This document shows, in pieces, positions 45,801-59,945 of a stretch of 64,000 nt of DNA. How positions within the stretch are numbered: the stretch's first letter is position 1; every line of letters starts with the position of its first letter. Source of the DNA: Schistosoma haematobium (lineage: Eukaryota > Platyhelminthes > Trematoda > Strigeidida > Schistosomatidae); the NCBI RefSeq assembly GCF_000699445.3, contig NC_067196.1, forward strand, positions 60,765,364 to 60,829,363, given 5' to 3'. A program made the position numbers and the translations under genes. Below the pieces are notes generated by a model, which searched no databases, had not been told where the DNA came from, and worked only from the letters and a program-made list of their open reading frames with translations.

Positions 45801-48800
45801 ATCAATTGAACCATGCGAAATGCAGCAGAAATGCTACTTGATTGACTAATACTTGTACGTCAACTGAGGTTCGTCATATTGTATCTACCCTTAATAGTCA
45901 TTTCTGTCGAAAGAAATGTAGGGCGTTGGAGAGACTTACCAGGACTATCAGACTTCCGGGTTGATATTTTAAAAATAAACGTAGTTTTGTGGTTGGAAAC
46001 TTAAAGTGGCACGTTTCGAAATCGTTTGCAGTCATTCTGGTTAATTCATACTCAATCTTTCTGTAAATCTAGGATAACGTTTCTTCTAGTTTTTCCTCAG
46101 TTTGTACTGAAATCATAATTTACGTCCTACCCCTTTTCTCTTGTTGGTTTCCTCTTACTATGTTATTTCATAGTTCGTTGTGCTGGGTTCATTCAAATTT
46201 GTGTCAGGCCATGTGTGCATGTAAGCGTTCCAATAAGTGATGTTGAAAGTCGCGAATTATACTCGACTGGAATTTAGTAATAAACAACTACGGATATCGG
46301 TATTGATAAAAGACGTATTGAGTTAGGTTTAGAAAATCATTGAGCTCTGTTTCACATCATCATCATCATCATATTATATCACTTGTAATTTTCTACACTA
46401 TATATACTATGTGTTACTGGATGTGAGAATTGGATTTGCCTCATGTACTAATCATTCTATACTGGTCAGATCAAAATTCTTCATGCTATAGTTTTCCTGA
46501 CTAATAGAATCCTAATGATAGCTTTATGACTATTATATTATTTATTAAATTAATTTACTAACTTGTATTTAAAAAAATTAAATTCACATCATATTATGAA
46601 CGATTATGTTTATAAAAAGTTTAAAAGCAGAAGCTGCCCAACGTGTTTTATGGTAGCCCTTGCCTCCATGAATCTTGAGTCCAACTCCTGGGATGCGGTG
46701 TATAACCGAACTGTTGAAATCTGATATACTGTCACTGGTATACTTGTGTAACTTAGGGGCTGATTGTTTGTCCTTAGCCTGAGTGAGTTGGTAACATTCC
46801 ATCTTCCACCATCATTTGTTAATGTTTAATGATCATGACTAGTGATATCTAGATATATCGAATTAACTTTCTTGTTCATTGTTTTTGATTCAAATAAATT
46901 CTTCTTAAATTCAAAAATATCATATGAGCAGTCAAACGAGTGAATTAGATATTCTGAGAATGTGAAAAATGCAAGAGTGGTGGACTGATGCTAAATATAT
47001 TGTTAAAAAGATTTTCAAATGTTTGTAACAATATATGCATCATACTAACTTTTGTGCAGTTTTTATTTAATAGTTGCATATAATTGTTCTATTTTATTTT
47101 AATCTATATAATAAACTTGAAAAAGTTTGGCGCCGAAATTCATGCTGCATTTAATAATCTTAAATAATTCAATATAAATGTACGTGATGAAGTCTAATGA
47201 GTCAACGTATACATACGTTTTACAAGGAAGGGTCAAAATTCGTGGACAAATTGATTATAGATACTTGCCAAGGTGGATGTATTTTCAATCAACTAATTTA
47301 TTAATGGTTTTTCAAGTTTTGAAATGACGCGGATTATTTCTTTCAGACTACATTTATCTAACACTTACGGGTAATATGCCTCTATCAAGGGGTTGATATA
47401 TAAACAGAACATTAACTAGTCAGTCATTTTTAAGGGATCAAAATTCTCGACAAATAACTCTCAGAAACTACTAACAGGTTCATATCTATTGTGGCTAAAT
47501 ATAGTACACAGCTAACCAGATGTTTTAAGTCGAACTTATGACATTCTCAATTTATGACTTTTGTGTTTTTTTGATAATAATATTGAGTAAAAATGATTTT
47601 ATGTCCCCTGAACCGGATGGTATTATTATGATGCTTTTGTTTTCCTGATGTGCAGCATTTTCGCAATCAAAATCTAACATTTCTATGTGATATGTCATTA
47701 CATGTTTGACTGGTTCACTTATCAGATCCTTCATTGAACTTTTGTTGGCCATTTCTATTGTTTAGAACTTAATAAGATCTTGACTGAAGATAACAATGAA
47801 AGCCTGGAGACTAAACATTGTGATAATAATTTATCAAAATATCAAGGTTACATAAGTGAGGTCTAAATCTTCGTTTCGTCATGAATGCCACCAATTATAT
47901 TATTGACGAAACATTTGGAATTGTTATTTCATTTTTAAGCACTAAACTGTTATCCTTAATATTACATTATGATTATTCCTACGTCTTAAGGTAATTTACA
48001 TTATATATACTATGACTGTTCTGATGTTTGCATATTTTTATAATATATACATATTTACGGAAAGCATTAATTTTAATTTCTTGAGATTAGTGGACTGTGT
48101 AGTCTTCAAAATGATAAATAAACTTTCGTTTGGTTAATTGTCCTGATCAGGTCAGATAGAGTTTAATTTTAAGGCAAGTTAATAAGTGCTATCTTAATAG
48201 TAGTTGTCATTCTACTGTAATGGTTAAATTGCGGAGAGTGAACGGTGAACATGAAATATCGGTCAGTTTTATTTCGTTTCAAAATAAATATCTAATTTAG
48301 TTTTTGATAACTTGAGTTTAAGTGTTATACAGATTGAGCTGTAAATAAACAAACAAAATACTTGGAACGTCTCAAATAAATCATTAGAATGAGTAATAAT
48401 ATCATATATTATGAACTTATTATAGGAAAATTTGATCTGTTAGTTGGCTCTTTTAAATATATTTCTTACCACCAAAGCTTTAAAAAATCCATTTGTACTC
48501 ATAACTTATTATAACTAAAAGAAGAGTAAGTAATTACGTATTGAAGTTTAATTTTTATTAACCAAGGTGTCATTAAGTTGGGAATTTACAATGACTTGTC
48601 CTTGTCCTAGAAATTTATATACTAATGTCTAATAGGTATGTTTCCGCATTTCTCGAACTTTAATTGTAAAAGTATGCTTAAATTTAGATTGTGATGTGGT
48701 TTAGTTCAGTCCTCATGGTGCTTGACATTAAAGGAGTTTAGGATTTATCTTACTCCACGTTTCCTACAGAATTAAGCTACAAAGACCTAACGAAAGACAT

Positions 48801-49220
48801 ATACCTCAAAAGGTGTAACTTGTAAATAATGCAGAAACTATGAATATTATTGTAAAGAGAGCAAGAACAAAGATTGGTGCAGAATAATATGAATTCATTT
48901 TATTTTGTTAAGTTCTCATTAGCTGCTTACAACCTAAAATATTTGAAATTCGAAATTATTACAGATATTGACATATTTATAAATGTATTATGGTGTAGCG
49001 AAGATTCAGATAGAGTTAATGAGGTCATAAAATGTTTGATTCGAATAAATAAATAAAGTTTGAGAGAGAAGGTTCCAGAACATCGACATAGTGATCAGAA
49101 CTCATGAAAATAGATTAATGGTAATAAAGAAAATATGAATTGAAATCAGTCAGTTATGTATGATGTAATTTAAAAGAGTTGGAGTAATGACGCAATAAAT
49201 AAATAAAGAAATGAATGAAT
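42810..49220 (+). other. Presumed start of a long intron, no exon recognised
   Basis: About 6.4 kb of AT-rich DNA with a short (ATC)n at 46355-46372. I looked for the next expected receptor segment (strand after the Arg with a V-x-x-C or V-x-x-x-A motif) and did not find it. No other gene or repeat family is supported. Confidence 0.45.
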
Positions 49221-49440
49221 AAAAAGGGGTTATTATTACCGGGATAAAGAAAGATTTATTACTGTCTCATTTTGTATTCATAGATCTGGTTTTAAACGTT
49301 TGATTGCTATTGCTTCGGCAAATTTCAAAAGGTTGGAGTTTGATTGTTTGTTAATCACCTTGAAGGACTTCAGTATATCAACTTCATGTCCTGTGTCAAG
49401 ATGTCTTGCGATGGCACTGCCGGATGCTTTTAATCCATTT
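49221..49440 (-). mobile_element. Penelope-like element relic: C-terminal GIY-YIG endonuclease end
   Basis: The reverse strand reads SGSAIARHLDTGHEVDILKS and KFAEAIAIKRLKPDL, a stop, then IQNETVINLSLSR and a run of TAA codons (about 49432 down to 49221). The pattern S-A-I-A-x-H ... T-G-H ... E-A-I-x-I-x-x-x-x-P is that of the distal part of the GIY-YIG endonuclease domain in Penelope-like retroelements. The first stop is TGA where a Cys TGT fits the surrounding frame, which continues in register for 13 codons. Upstream domains are absent. Confidence 0.6.
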
Positions 49441-51117
49441 AATCTTAAACTTGGTACATGTCAACATTTTAATGCGTACATTTTTCAAATTTATGTAATT
49501 AGGTTCTTATTAAGATAACCTACATTTTCCATGAAAAAAGCGCGTTTTTTTAAAAGTAGCTTGTTGTTTGTTAGATTAATTTAGTTTCTGATGTTATTAA
49601 CTCGACATTCTCAGCATTCCACTATACTTGTTGGGTTGCAATTTCACACACACACTAATTATTTTTATCATGCAACTTAGATTATATCTTTCATCTTTGT
49701 GCATTAGTTTAGTGTCAGCATAGAACACGGAACAGTAAATGGTTATAAAAATGAGCACTTTTGGTGTTTATTTTAGTGAATTTTCTAATTATATATTTCC
49801 TCTTGTCATTTAAAAGTTTTCTGCAGCTAAATTGTTGCGGGTTTTATTATTTTTCATGTTTATCCGTGCTTATTACCAAAAAGAAATTAAAACTATCAGA
49901 AATTACACGTATATAGTTGTAAATATGAGAGATTAGATCTCTCCTAGCTGTAAATTTTGTTCCCATCATAATAATTTCTAATTCTTTATTTTGGTTATTA
50001 TTATCACTCATATAATAATATCGGACTGTGATTTTTATTTGCAGCTGTATGGATGATTTCTAGTGTTTAGTATGTATAAGAATTTCTGAGTCCTCCTGTT
50101 TATGAGTTAGGGTGTTTGGTTTTAATGATTAAAGTTGAAAAACAAACAGTTTTGTGTTTTTATGAGGTATGCATAGTGAAACAGCTGTCAGTAGTTAAGG
50201 ACCTTGACTTTCAACCACTAAACCTTGGCTCTGAAGCCCTCAACACCTACTTCAGTTTGGGCAAACAGGTAGTATCACTAGCTCTCAGACTAAGAGTGTG
50301 GCCCAGAGCCAAGTATACGTGTCGTACCTGGTTAATGAGGTAATGGAAATAAATTTCTATTGAACTTTAAGCATACTCATGGCTACATGCTTTTTTAGAA
50401 AGGATAGAATGCTTGTTCCCAAACAGTCCTGTCATTTTCTTTGGTTTTTCTACTTCCTAAATCGATTAACATGTACTTCCTATCTCTTTAGTAGCATTAT
50501 TACACTAAAAATTACGTTCATTATCTTTCAAAAGTTTATCAAAGTTGTGGATTTTTTTATTCATTGAAACGAACTCTTCTTGCCTATGGTTTAAGCAAAT
50601 TTTAGGTATGATCTTTATTTTACTCCCGCTATACCTCTTACCCTAATCGACTTTACTGAAATGTATGTGTTTATGTAGTCGAAGGCCAAAACTAGTTCTT
50701 TTGTGAAGGATTTATCATAAACCGTACTTTTAATGTCGATAAATTTTATGATTACAAATTAACATAATTAGAATAATTTCAGTTATAAATATTTTATTCT
50801 CTAAACCTAGAAAGAGCCTTCGGTTAAAGTACAACTTGACACAGGTATGTGAAATTCTCAGTAATTCCTCACATGACCTTAAATTTTCAGTTTATTTTCT
50901 GGTAATTACTCTTGAGAAAGACGAATTATATATACGCTAATTTTTCTGGGTTGATATTTTCATCTTTTTCATTATTCAAGGCTTAAAATTGCTGATCTTC
51001 TTACTTGATATTATATTATATGATTTAAAGGAATTAATATCTTTAATTTCTGAAACTCACCAAGATAACTGATTTTTTCAAATGAAAAATTTAATTGTGT
51101 AAATAAACGAGGGATCG

Positions 51118-51186
<69 letters not shown>

Positions 51187-54100
51187 GTTTAGTTTTCGCA
51201 CCATAAATGAGTGAGTTGGTGATACTTTTCATATGCACCAAATTTAGGTCACTGCTATGAGTTTAAACACAAGATGATGTGGTTTATTTGATTTCATACT
51301 TACGTACGATGAAATCAGTTAGCGCCGGTAAATTGATCATAGCATAGAGTTGTAATATGCCATGTACGATCAACGTGGAGCGGTTGTCTAAGGATTACGG
51401 TAGTAGATTTTTAACCAGTAGCATTCAGATCCAAAGTTCACATCTCATCTACTCTTTGAACAGTCGGGTAGCATTTACATCCATTACATAAACAGTGCGG
51501 CTCCAAAGATTCTTTACACAAGTCTAATAATTAATATGAGTATAACTGTAACCTAACTAGCGTGTGTGTTCTACTACCTAACAAACTACATATTGAAAAG
51601 AGTTATTGAAATCAAGGAAATATGACCTAGCTCAGTATTTATGATCATAGCTCTGAGTTACATAAGTGAAAAATATTTTCATATAATAACTTGTAAAATG
51701 AACGGATATTCTATCCACCTGAACTTTACCAAAATAAATTAAATTTTGAAGTTTCTGTGGTTTACTTTCCGGTCAAGCAGATGTGTTTAATTATTATCAG
51801 TCATATCAGTAATGTGGTGAAAATTTCCATTCATAAAATTATTAAAAAAACTAATAAAGCGAAAAAATATTTCTTTTCAATTAGTTTTTCATTATGACTA
51901 TTTATTTGTAACTGGTTGTTTTGTCAGTCTAAAATTTCTGTTGAAAATATTCTCAAATATTTTCGGCTATAACTACGATTGTTGTTAAGAAAAGTTCCTA
52001 TCGTCACACAAATGTAGTCATATAAACCTTTCATGTAACTATTCTTATTGATATTAAACTTAGCCTTATTAGGCCTAATGTTTGAGTTCCTACTTTGACG
52101 TTTTCTTCCCACCTAATTTTAGATAAAATATTGATTATTAGTCAACTAGCAATTTATTTATAAACAGAATTGACTGTGTTTTGGTTTTCAGGACCACATT
52201 TAGCCCGAATAGGTCAATAGAATAAGATGTTATTTTAAACTAACATTTAAGTAACTTTAATGATGAGCATTTAGCATGCAAACCATTAAATCAGTAGCCC
52301 AGATACTTGCTCTCCAACTGTCAAACTAGAACTCCCTATTTTACTTCCATTCTTAGACATTACATTTGATTCAAGTCCCAGTTTTAGTAATGATAATTAT
52401 GTGTTATTAACCTATAAAGAAATCTGTACATAGTTTTTTATTCCAATGTATGTTTTATTTTAGTTTGATTGTTATTTTATTGGATTGCATTTTTGCCTTG
52501 TAAGTCGACATGGATATATGTGTATAATTTTTTAGTCGATGGAACTACTAATTATTTAATAAGATTGTTGTAACAATCGACAAACAGAAGTTTACCACTT
52601 TAACTTCATGTTTATCCTATCATTTGAATACTTTTATAAGATTCATTTTCGGCATACAACATAATACTAGAAAAGGAATTTGGTGCAAATTTATTGAATT
52701 TTAAGAAAATCATAATCTAATTATTTATATGAACAGTATATCGCCTTTCCCCACGCAATGTTGTATTCTCATGAAACGTTTTTTTCTGTTAATTCAATTT
52801 ATATTTGTTTAAACGTTAAAGTAAATTAATAATTATAAAATGAAAATAGAATTATAAGATATAATTATCCATTTGACACATATGAATAGGGTGAGAAAGA
52901 AATGTAAAACACGAAATTGATGATTATAACAAATAATTGGATATGAAAATTTACGAAAGATATTAACAACTAGTTACCGAGTGTAACAAATTAGAAATGT
53001 CAGGACCAATTGTAAAATGACTGATTAAACGTGATGTTGTTACTTACAGAGTTTAGGCTTTAACTGTTAATTTGCTAAAGTTTTAGGAGTGGTGCTCAAT
53101 TATTTTATTTTTGTTTTTTTTAACCCCCCCCCCCGTAGATGATTTTAAAAGATATTTCTAGTGGAAAAGGTAACCAGAATCTTATTCATTGGAATATCTT
53201 ACTTTCTCCTTCAATGATACATTAGGTTTCTTTCGTTGTGTTTATTTTTTGTTAACTTGATCTTTTTATTATCAACCATCAGTGATTTTGTTTAAAAATA
53301 TTTTTTGTGTAAGAATAAGAAGTCTACTATAACAAACGTAATAGCTCCTTCTATTTATACATGACTGTAATTCAATTGGGATTAAACCAGATTACTAATT
53401 ACACAGTTTTTTTCATATTAGCTTTGTTTTTCAATGTGAAAGAAAACTGTCCATCTTCAACTAATTCGAAAAGACACCAATTTGGTAGTAGATTGTTGAA
53501 AGATAATTACAGCTTAGAAGTCATATACAGGTTCATATGCTAAACTACATGTTACACCTGTTTTATTAAAACTTATAGTGTTATATATTTGTGTGAATTG
53601 CAGACTTTAAAGGAAGACAAAATGGATAGTTGTCAGTTTCTAATCATTAAGCAATAAGTCGGAATGTCATCACACCCTAATGTTTCATGGTGAGATTTGT
53701 TGCTTAATTGGTCATTTTCTCAATCATGTTATTGAAATCAATCCTCTTCAGGATTAGGAATGAAGTTGGTTATGTTCCTCAACCACTTAACAATGAAGTC
53801 TATTCTATTATTAGAACTTGTTTATTTTTATAGTTGATTAATAGAAATAGATAGCTTGAGTTTTTCCAAACCACTAGTACCAGGAAAATCTTTGCTAGCC
53901 AATCCAAAGGTAATTTATCTAGTGGGTGATTGGTTTCTTTCCGTTCGGCTTTCCTATGTGATCTATCTAGTTAGATTTTCTCCAAAAAGTTAGCTGATTT
54001 TGTCTGTGTGAGTCTGGATTGAAAACTTTGGCGTATGGCTTATCGCCATTTATTGGTGGAGTCGAGTCTTGTATTATAGCTTCTTTTATGCATAAACATA

Positions 54101-54592
54101 TGTGCTAATAAGTTCGTAACACGTTTGTCAGAGATCTAACCGTTTCAGATAGTTGCAAAACTCAATAGTTGTAAACCGTATTGAAGTTGTCTGTTCAGTT
54201 CACAAATAACTGGTAAATTATCCTACCAGTTAGTAACCCTATTGTTTATCCATTAGAAAACGTGATTGGCATATAATGGGAGAATGTTTTTTATGAATCT
54301 TTGAAAGTATCAAATTTAGTATCGATAAGTTCATCAATTTAAAAATATTGTAATCACAGAGTTCGGAGAATAACTGATTATAATTGGTCACATACAAAGT
54401 ATTCATTTATTTTTATTTTTTGTCTAAACCATAGCAATAGAAATTTGTATAAAGGAGAAGTATTTGCTATTTTCAAATACGACGATTCATATTTTTTACT
54501 TCAGTCAATTCGTCATACTATGCGACCAACATCCATTACCATCTGTGATATTTGTTTCATGATCAATATGATTGAAATTCTTTTAATCATGA
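49441..54592. other. AT-rich presumed intron with microsatellites
   Basis: Holds (TA)n at 51119-51184 and a C run at 53124-53134. The 75-codon frame 50116-50343 (SVVKDLDFQPLNLGSEALNT...) has less biased composition than its surroundings but resembles nothing I know; it may be an old repeat. No exon supported. Confidence 0.45.
51119..51184. repeat. (TA)n microsatellite
   Basis: About 66 bp of uninterrupted TA. Confidence 0.97.
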
Positions 54593-54650
54593 CTTCTCAC
54601 TAGAATTTAGTGAATTCCTCTTGCCAGTTAGTGAGTCACTAATGTACACA
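54593..54650 (-). mobile_element. Hammerhead SINE leader fragment
   Basis: gacttctcactagaattta ... gaattcctcttgcc ... tagtgag on this strand is the reverse of the SINE leader (compare 14829-14880). About 55 bp, with no tRNA-like or ribozyme part. Confidence 0.5.
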
Positions 54651-57600
54651 TGATTTCTTTACTCCCATATTATCCACACCATTTGTATTTTCATTTTATA
54701 ACTTATTTTTCTAGTGCTGATCAGACATTGTAAAAGAATAGACCATTGAATGTACATACTGGTTTGTGAAAAAGAAAGCTAATAGTACATACACGTCTAG
54801 TCAGATTAAATCAAGTAGATTTTATTATTATTATAATTAACTGTTTGTTTGTTACTTCAGTCTAATAATTCATTGTCTAGACAAATGAATCATAATTTTA
54901 TCCATCCAATAGAATATATTCAAAAGTTAATATCAGACTTTATTTTTTTTTTTGGTGGCAGGAACTATTAGTGTAATATTATTTGAAATTCTTAAATGCA
55001 ACAATGTATCTATTAACTAGTCATTTTACCATTAATACTATTATTATTTTAAGGAACATTTTTTTCTATTCTCTCCTGCCCCTGTCTCCTTCCGTTGTCT
55101 ACTTACCAGTTGGAATATCATTTGTGTTTCAATTTGTTGTGTACAGTTTTTCTTAATGTTTTTGATTGAAGAACACCACTAAAGTAAAATAGTTTGTACC
55201 ATTACATACAATCATAGTGTAGAACAATTATTATTATTATTATTATCAGTATTCTTGCCGTTAAGAAAAAAACACAAATTTTACGTTACAGTAGTAACAG
55301 GGTAGTTGTAGAATAAAGAGAATAATTTTTTATTACAGATATAAGTAGTCAATTATCGTTATGTGTTGGTTAGTTCAACTCTATTATTGATTAGATAAGA
55401 TGTGTGTATACATTATTAATTGTTTTTTATGTTTCTATTCTACTTAATGTTGCTAATTCTTGTTAGCTCTTTATTCTTATTAGAGAAATAACAGTAGTAT
55501 GGGAAAACAAAATCAGTATTTTATGTTGTTGACTTACTTGCAAAATTATTATATAATTGTAAGGATTTCATGAAATCAGTGCCTCCAGATTTTCACTGGT
55601 AATGTAGCCAATAATTTTTTGGTTGGAACTATGAAACAAATAAGTTTAATTGATTTTATGGAGGTTCGACATCGTCCAATATTTTTCTTAAACTTTGATG
55701 AGACATCGGATCATTCTGTTCAATAAGAATATTTTATATATATTTTTATTGGGGTATTCATTCGTAAATGATGATGTTGAAGCAGCAGAACTCCAAGTTA
55801 TTGTTACCTTAATAAGTTGAATAAATAGTTTCTTATTCAGCCCTTGGTTATATGTAATAGAACAAGAGAATATTATCTATATTATCTATACGGTTAGTAC
55901 AACCTGCCTTCTTTTCTTAATGAGTCAGGACATAGGATTTCCATACCACATTGCTTATTCTTCATTTACGGAAGCTGAGTAGTTAGATCAAATATAGTTT
56001 GTCCATATTTCATAAAAAAATATGTACCATATGTAATCGATCTTACAAACTATCATTCTTCATGGTATAAACTTTATTTTTAGTGACATTGCAGCACTAG
56101 TTTGGAACAGATGGTCACTATAGAACATATTATTATTGTGAAAATGTTAGGAGGATATTAAACATAAATTATTGATTCTTTTTCAATTCAAATGGATCTT
56201 TTTTCTCGACAAGTGTTAGTATACCGTTATGTGAATTATATATGCAGCATTTTGTTGTGTTTATTCCACGTAATTAGTGGCGATGCATGTATGTATGCTT
56301 ACTGTGTTTCCTATTTCAATGTACTCCGTACCTGAAATAAAGCTATTTAGACCATTTTTAAGTATTAATTTTTAAAATAATTTAATTTTCTAGGTTGTAT
56401 CTATAAAATAGTTTATTTGAATCTACTTTTCATGTTGGTTTTGTCGTATACATATTTCAGCGTTTTTGAAACATGAAATGACTATCATTTCTGAACATAC
56501 CAACTCGATATTCTTACATGCAGTAATTATCTCTGATTTCTTGCGAATTAATTGTATTATTTAAACATCTGTTCCTATTAGTTACTTCTGGGATCAGTTC
56601 TATCAGAATTTAGTTTTTAGAAAATATTTGTTTTGATCTATTTTTTTCTACGTATACTTCCTTGTTATAATTATTTATTTGACCTTATTTTATTTTAATA
56701 TAAACTAATTTAACAAGTTAATGTGTCATTAAGTTGTTTGAATTGTATTGTTCAACTGTATCCTATTTTTCTTGGATCAATATCTCCATCCTATTCCAAT
56801 ATATTATGTAACATAAATCACTGGATTCAACGAATTGATTAATTTGTATTGTATTTTCATTATGAATAATTCATTTTAACTAAAACAACACTGTGTTGAT
56901 TATGAAGTTCAGATTCTAATTTAATTAGGATGGTTTTATCTGGAATTAGCTGGCGATAGCTCAAAATATCTTCAAATTAATGAAATCTGAATTATTTTAG
57001 CTGAATTTTCTTTGCTATTTTTCAGCTTTTATTGACTCATATTTATTTGAGTCTTTAGCAATAAAATCATTTTACAATAAATAGGTAACCTTGATGAATT
57101 AATTATATTACGAATGGTTACATTTGGATTAGTTGTTAGGAATATGCACAAGTGTTTTGTTAATTAGTGTGATATGATGAGGAGTAAAAACTATCTTGGC
57201 AAAATAATTTTTTTATTTTGATTGACATTGTCATATTATAACGGCACAAAATACAACATCACATGGCAATATAGTCACTGTAAAATTAGTCGAATAGAAT
57301 TTGAATTTGTCGAAAATTTATTCATCGACCCATTCATAGAAATTCTACAGGTAATTTTTTCTCGAATATATCACACAAATATAAACAATTTTAGTTGTAG
57401 ACTGATTGATTAAAGGAGTTTTAAGTTGAAGTTTTAGTGAATGGTTAAGTTAATTTACATATAAGGTTAATTTATTTTGAAATTAAAGTGTACTTGGTTT
57501 TAGTCTATAATTCTCCAAGGAAAACACACCCATTAATGCTATATGCGTGTAGCAAATTTTAATGGATCATTGTTGTAGTTCATTTGCAATCAATTCATAT

Positions 57601-59814
57601 ATTTATGTGTACTTGTACAGAATTTTCATGTGAAACATAAGCTAACTTTCGTTATACATAGTAACTCCTGTGCAAACGACTTATATTTATCAGTATTATT
57701 GTAGTCCATATATGATGGCTACAAAACAACTACATTTCTTACTGATTTCATCGAAGTTTCTATTTTGCTGATTTTATTTGTATCGCATATCTCTTAAAAT
57801 ATTTATTTTTTCGTATGGGGCCTGATTATTGATTAAAAAACTTATCTTCCAACCATTCAGCCATATTTTTGAACTCCACTTCACTCACTGTTAGTGTTTG
57901 AACAGTTTTTCATTATCACTAGCTTTTACACATTGTACGGCTTAAGGCTGGATAGAAGAAAATGTCCATAGTTGCTAAGTTTCGTAATAATAATGATAAT
58001 AATAGTGATTATTATTATTGTGTTTGATATTACGATGAATTAGACAAAAGGTTACAAAATACATCCAATTGTGGTAATCCGATTGTAATGTTTGTCAAAA
58101 GCTTTAAAATTCCTGTAAAGTCCGTTGAGTTAAAACGATTTAACGACACTAAAGGATTTAAATTCATGTGAGATAAAGTCACAATGTAAAGTAAGGATAG
58201 ATTTTAAATCTACTCATTTCTACAACTGTTTTTGTAAATCAGTAATATCACAGATTAGTTAACGGTTTCTTCATGATATTACATAAATGTACTATGATTT
58301 CCGAATAAGTTAAGTTCGGTTTCATAGTCGAGTTGATATCAATACACATTCTTCATTAGAAAAAAAGAGGGTAGAAATGTCATTTTAACCCTAGCTTGAT
58401 CGCTTCGTTCAACTTGGTGAATTCTTAAATTAATTTAGCTAAATCAGTACATAACAGTAGATCAAATAAAATGGTACTATGTAGATTCTGTTGTTCATAG
58501 ATTTATTGCATTACAATTAGCCTCTTAGTAAAACACTCCTGGTTTGTTTTTCATTTCTGTTAATGCTAGTTAGAAACTAAGTCGTTATTATGATTATTGT
58601 CAGCCATAGGATCGTTTTGATTATTTTTCACCATATAATATTTTGGATTAGCTATTTTTCAGCATTAGTTTTGTTGTTTCAATAGATTCAAAAACTAGGT
58701 GATAACTCATGAAGTTATTGTACATATTGAAATTCACATTAGGTATTTATATTTGAATAATTGAATAGGGAATATTCAACATTCATATTCCACGTACGTT
58801 AGTCACAGTTTCATAAATTAATCAACTTCTTGATTATTGTACATTTATCCTGTGTAATGTAGTAACAATTCATTGAAGAAAATTTTATTTCAGACGATTT
58901 TATCTACATAAGCTGTACAATTATTATTATTATTTTCTTATCAGTTAGAAATTCTACATATTAATTACACTGGTTCTTCTTATTCAGACCTCTCTGGACT
59001 TCCTAATGTCATTTTCTGTCTCGCTTTCCTTGTCACATACTATTTTCATTCATTTCCTAATTGTCTGTTTTATAATAATAATCTTTAATTTTGTTTTACA
59101 TTTATGCGAATTTCGGAATTATCGTTAATCATTGGAGGGAAAAAATCACTCATGATAATTATGAGTTATGCATATTTTGTTTGCGTGTAATAGTTGATTA
59201 ACATTGTTGACATTGATATTAATATGAATGAATGATGAAGTGGCATATAATATAAACTTTTACCGTACATATAAAATAATTATTTTTCTGTGTAAATGAC
59301 CATAACTTACTCCTATTTTAAGTGTTGTTTTGTCTTTACTACCTTACGTCACAAATTAGTTTCAAGTTATTATATAGAAAGCAAATTGATAGTATTGATA
59401 AGTAAACCAAACTATTTTAATAAAGGTTGATATTATGTTATCTATTGAGTAGAATCTGTCAATAAGTCATTAGAAAAAAAGTATAATTATAAATAAGAAC
59501 TTTTTTTCAATTGAACTCGGATAATAATTCCAAGAGAATAATCTATAAAACTAAATTAGTTGGTTTAGTTATTTTTAGTTACATTATTTTATTTATTTGT
59601 AAAATTCTTTATTGTCAAGTGAATATCTTATTTGTGAATAAAAATGATCTAATTTGTTTGTCCACTAAATAAAGTCAATTATATTGAAAAAAAAAAGATT
59701 GGCCAATCACATTGGTTCCTGAAACTAGCTAAATCATTGATAAATGATCACATAAGTAGGTTTAACTGGTTAATAGTCAAGTTTGAGTAGTGTTACTTGG
59801 ATTATATAAGAGAA
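54651..59814. other. AT-rich presumed intron, no exon recognised
   Basis: Short (ATT)n at 55229-55247 and 58008-58020. An open frame at 57222-57350 ends at a donor-like site (attctacag/gtaattt) but lacks an acceptor with a pyrimidine tract and resembles no family. No gene supported. Confidence 0.45.
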
Positions 59815-59945
59815 AAGGAATAAGGCATGGCATCAGTTCACAAAGAGAATGACTGTTAAACTGGGCCATGTAGCTAGGTTCAGACTACTTGGTCGAAGTC
59901 TGTGGGGTTATCGTAACCAATGGATTAAGCATAGTTAAGAAGCTG
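59815..59945 (+). mobile_element. RTE lineage B, degenerate C-terminal fragment
   Basis: ggcatggcatcagttcac through ggttcagactacttggtcg and ggttatcgtaaccaatgg follows the WHQCLKSL ... RCRLLGWGPRDYRNQW coding part of the 5251 and 27578 copies with many changes. No 3' UTR or tail attached. Confidence 0.6.

Noticed and set aside
46584..46802. 72-codon reverse-strand frame
   Set aside because: Composition slightly unlike its neighbours but no domain, start context or splice signals; possibly an old repeat.
51370..51440. tRNA-like stretch (also 63010-63065)
   Set aside because: Only loose box A/B resemblance, no cloverleaf pairing; perhaps another old SINE, too weak to annotate.
57222..57413. 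Possible receptor exon ending at a CAG/GTAATT donor
   Set aside because: The frame starts at a TTG, lacks a credible acceptor and shows no resemblance to the expected ANF-receptor continuation.
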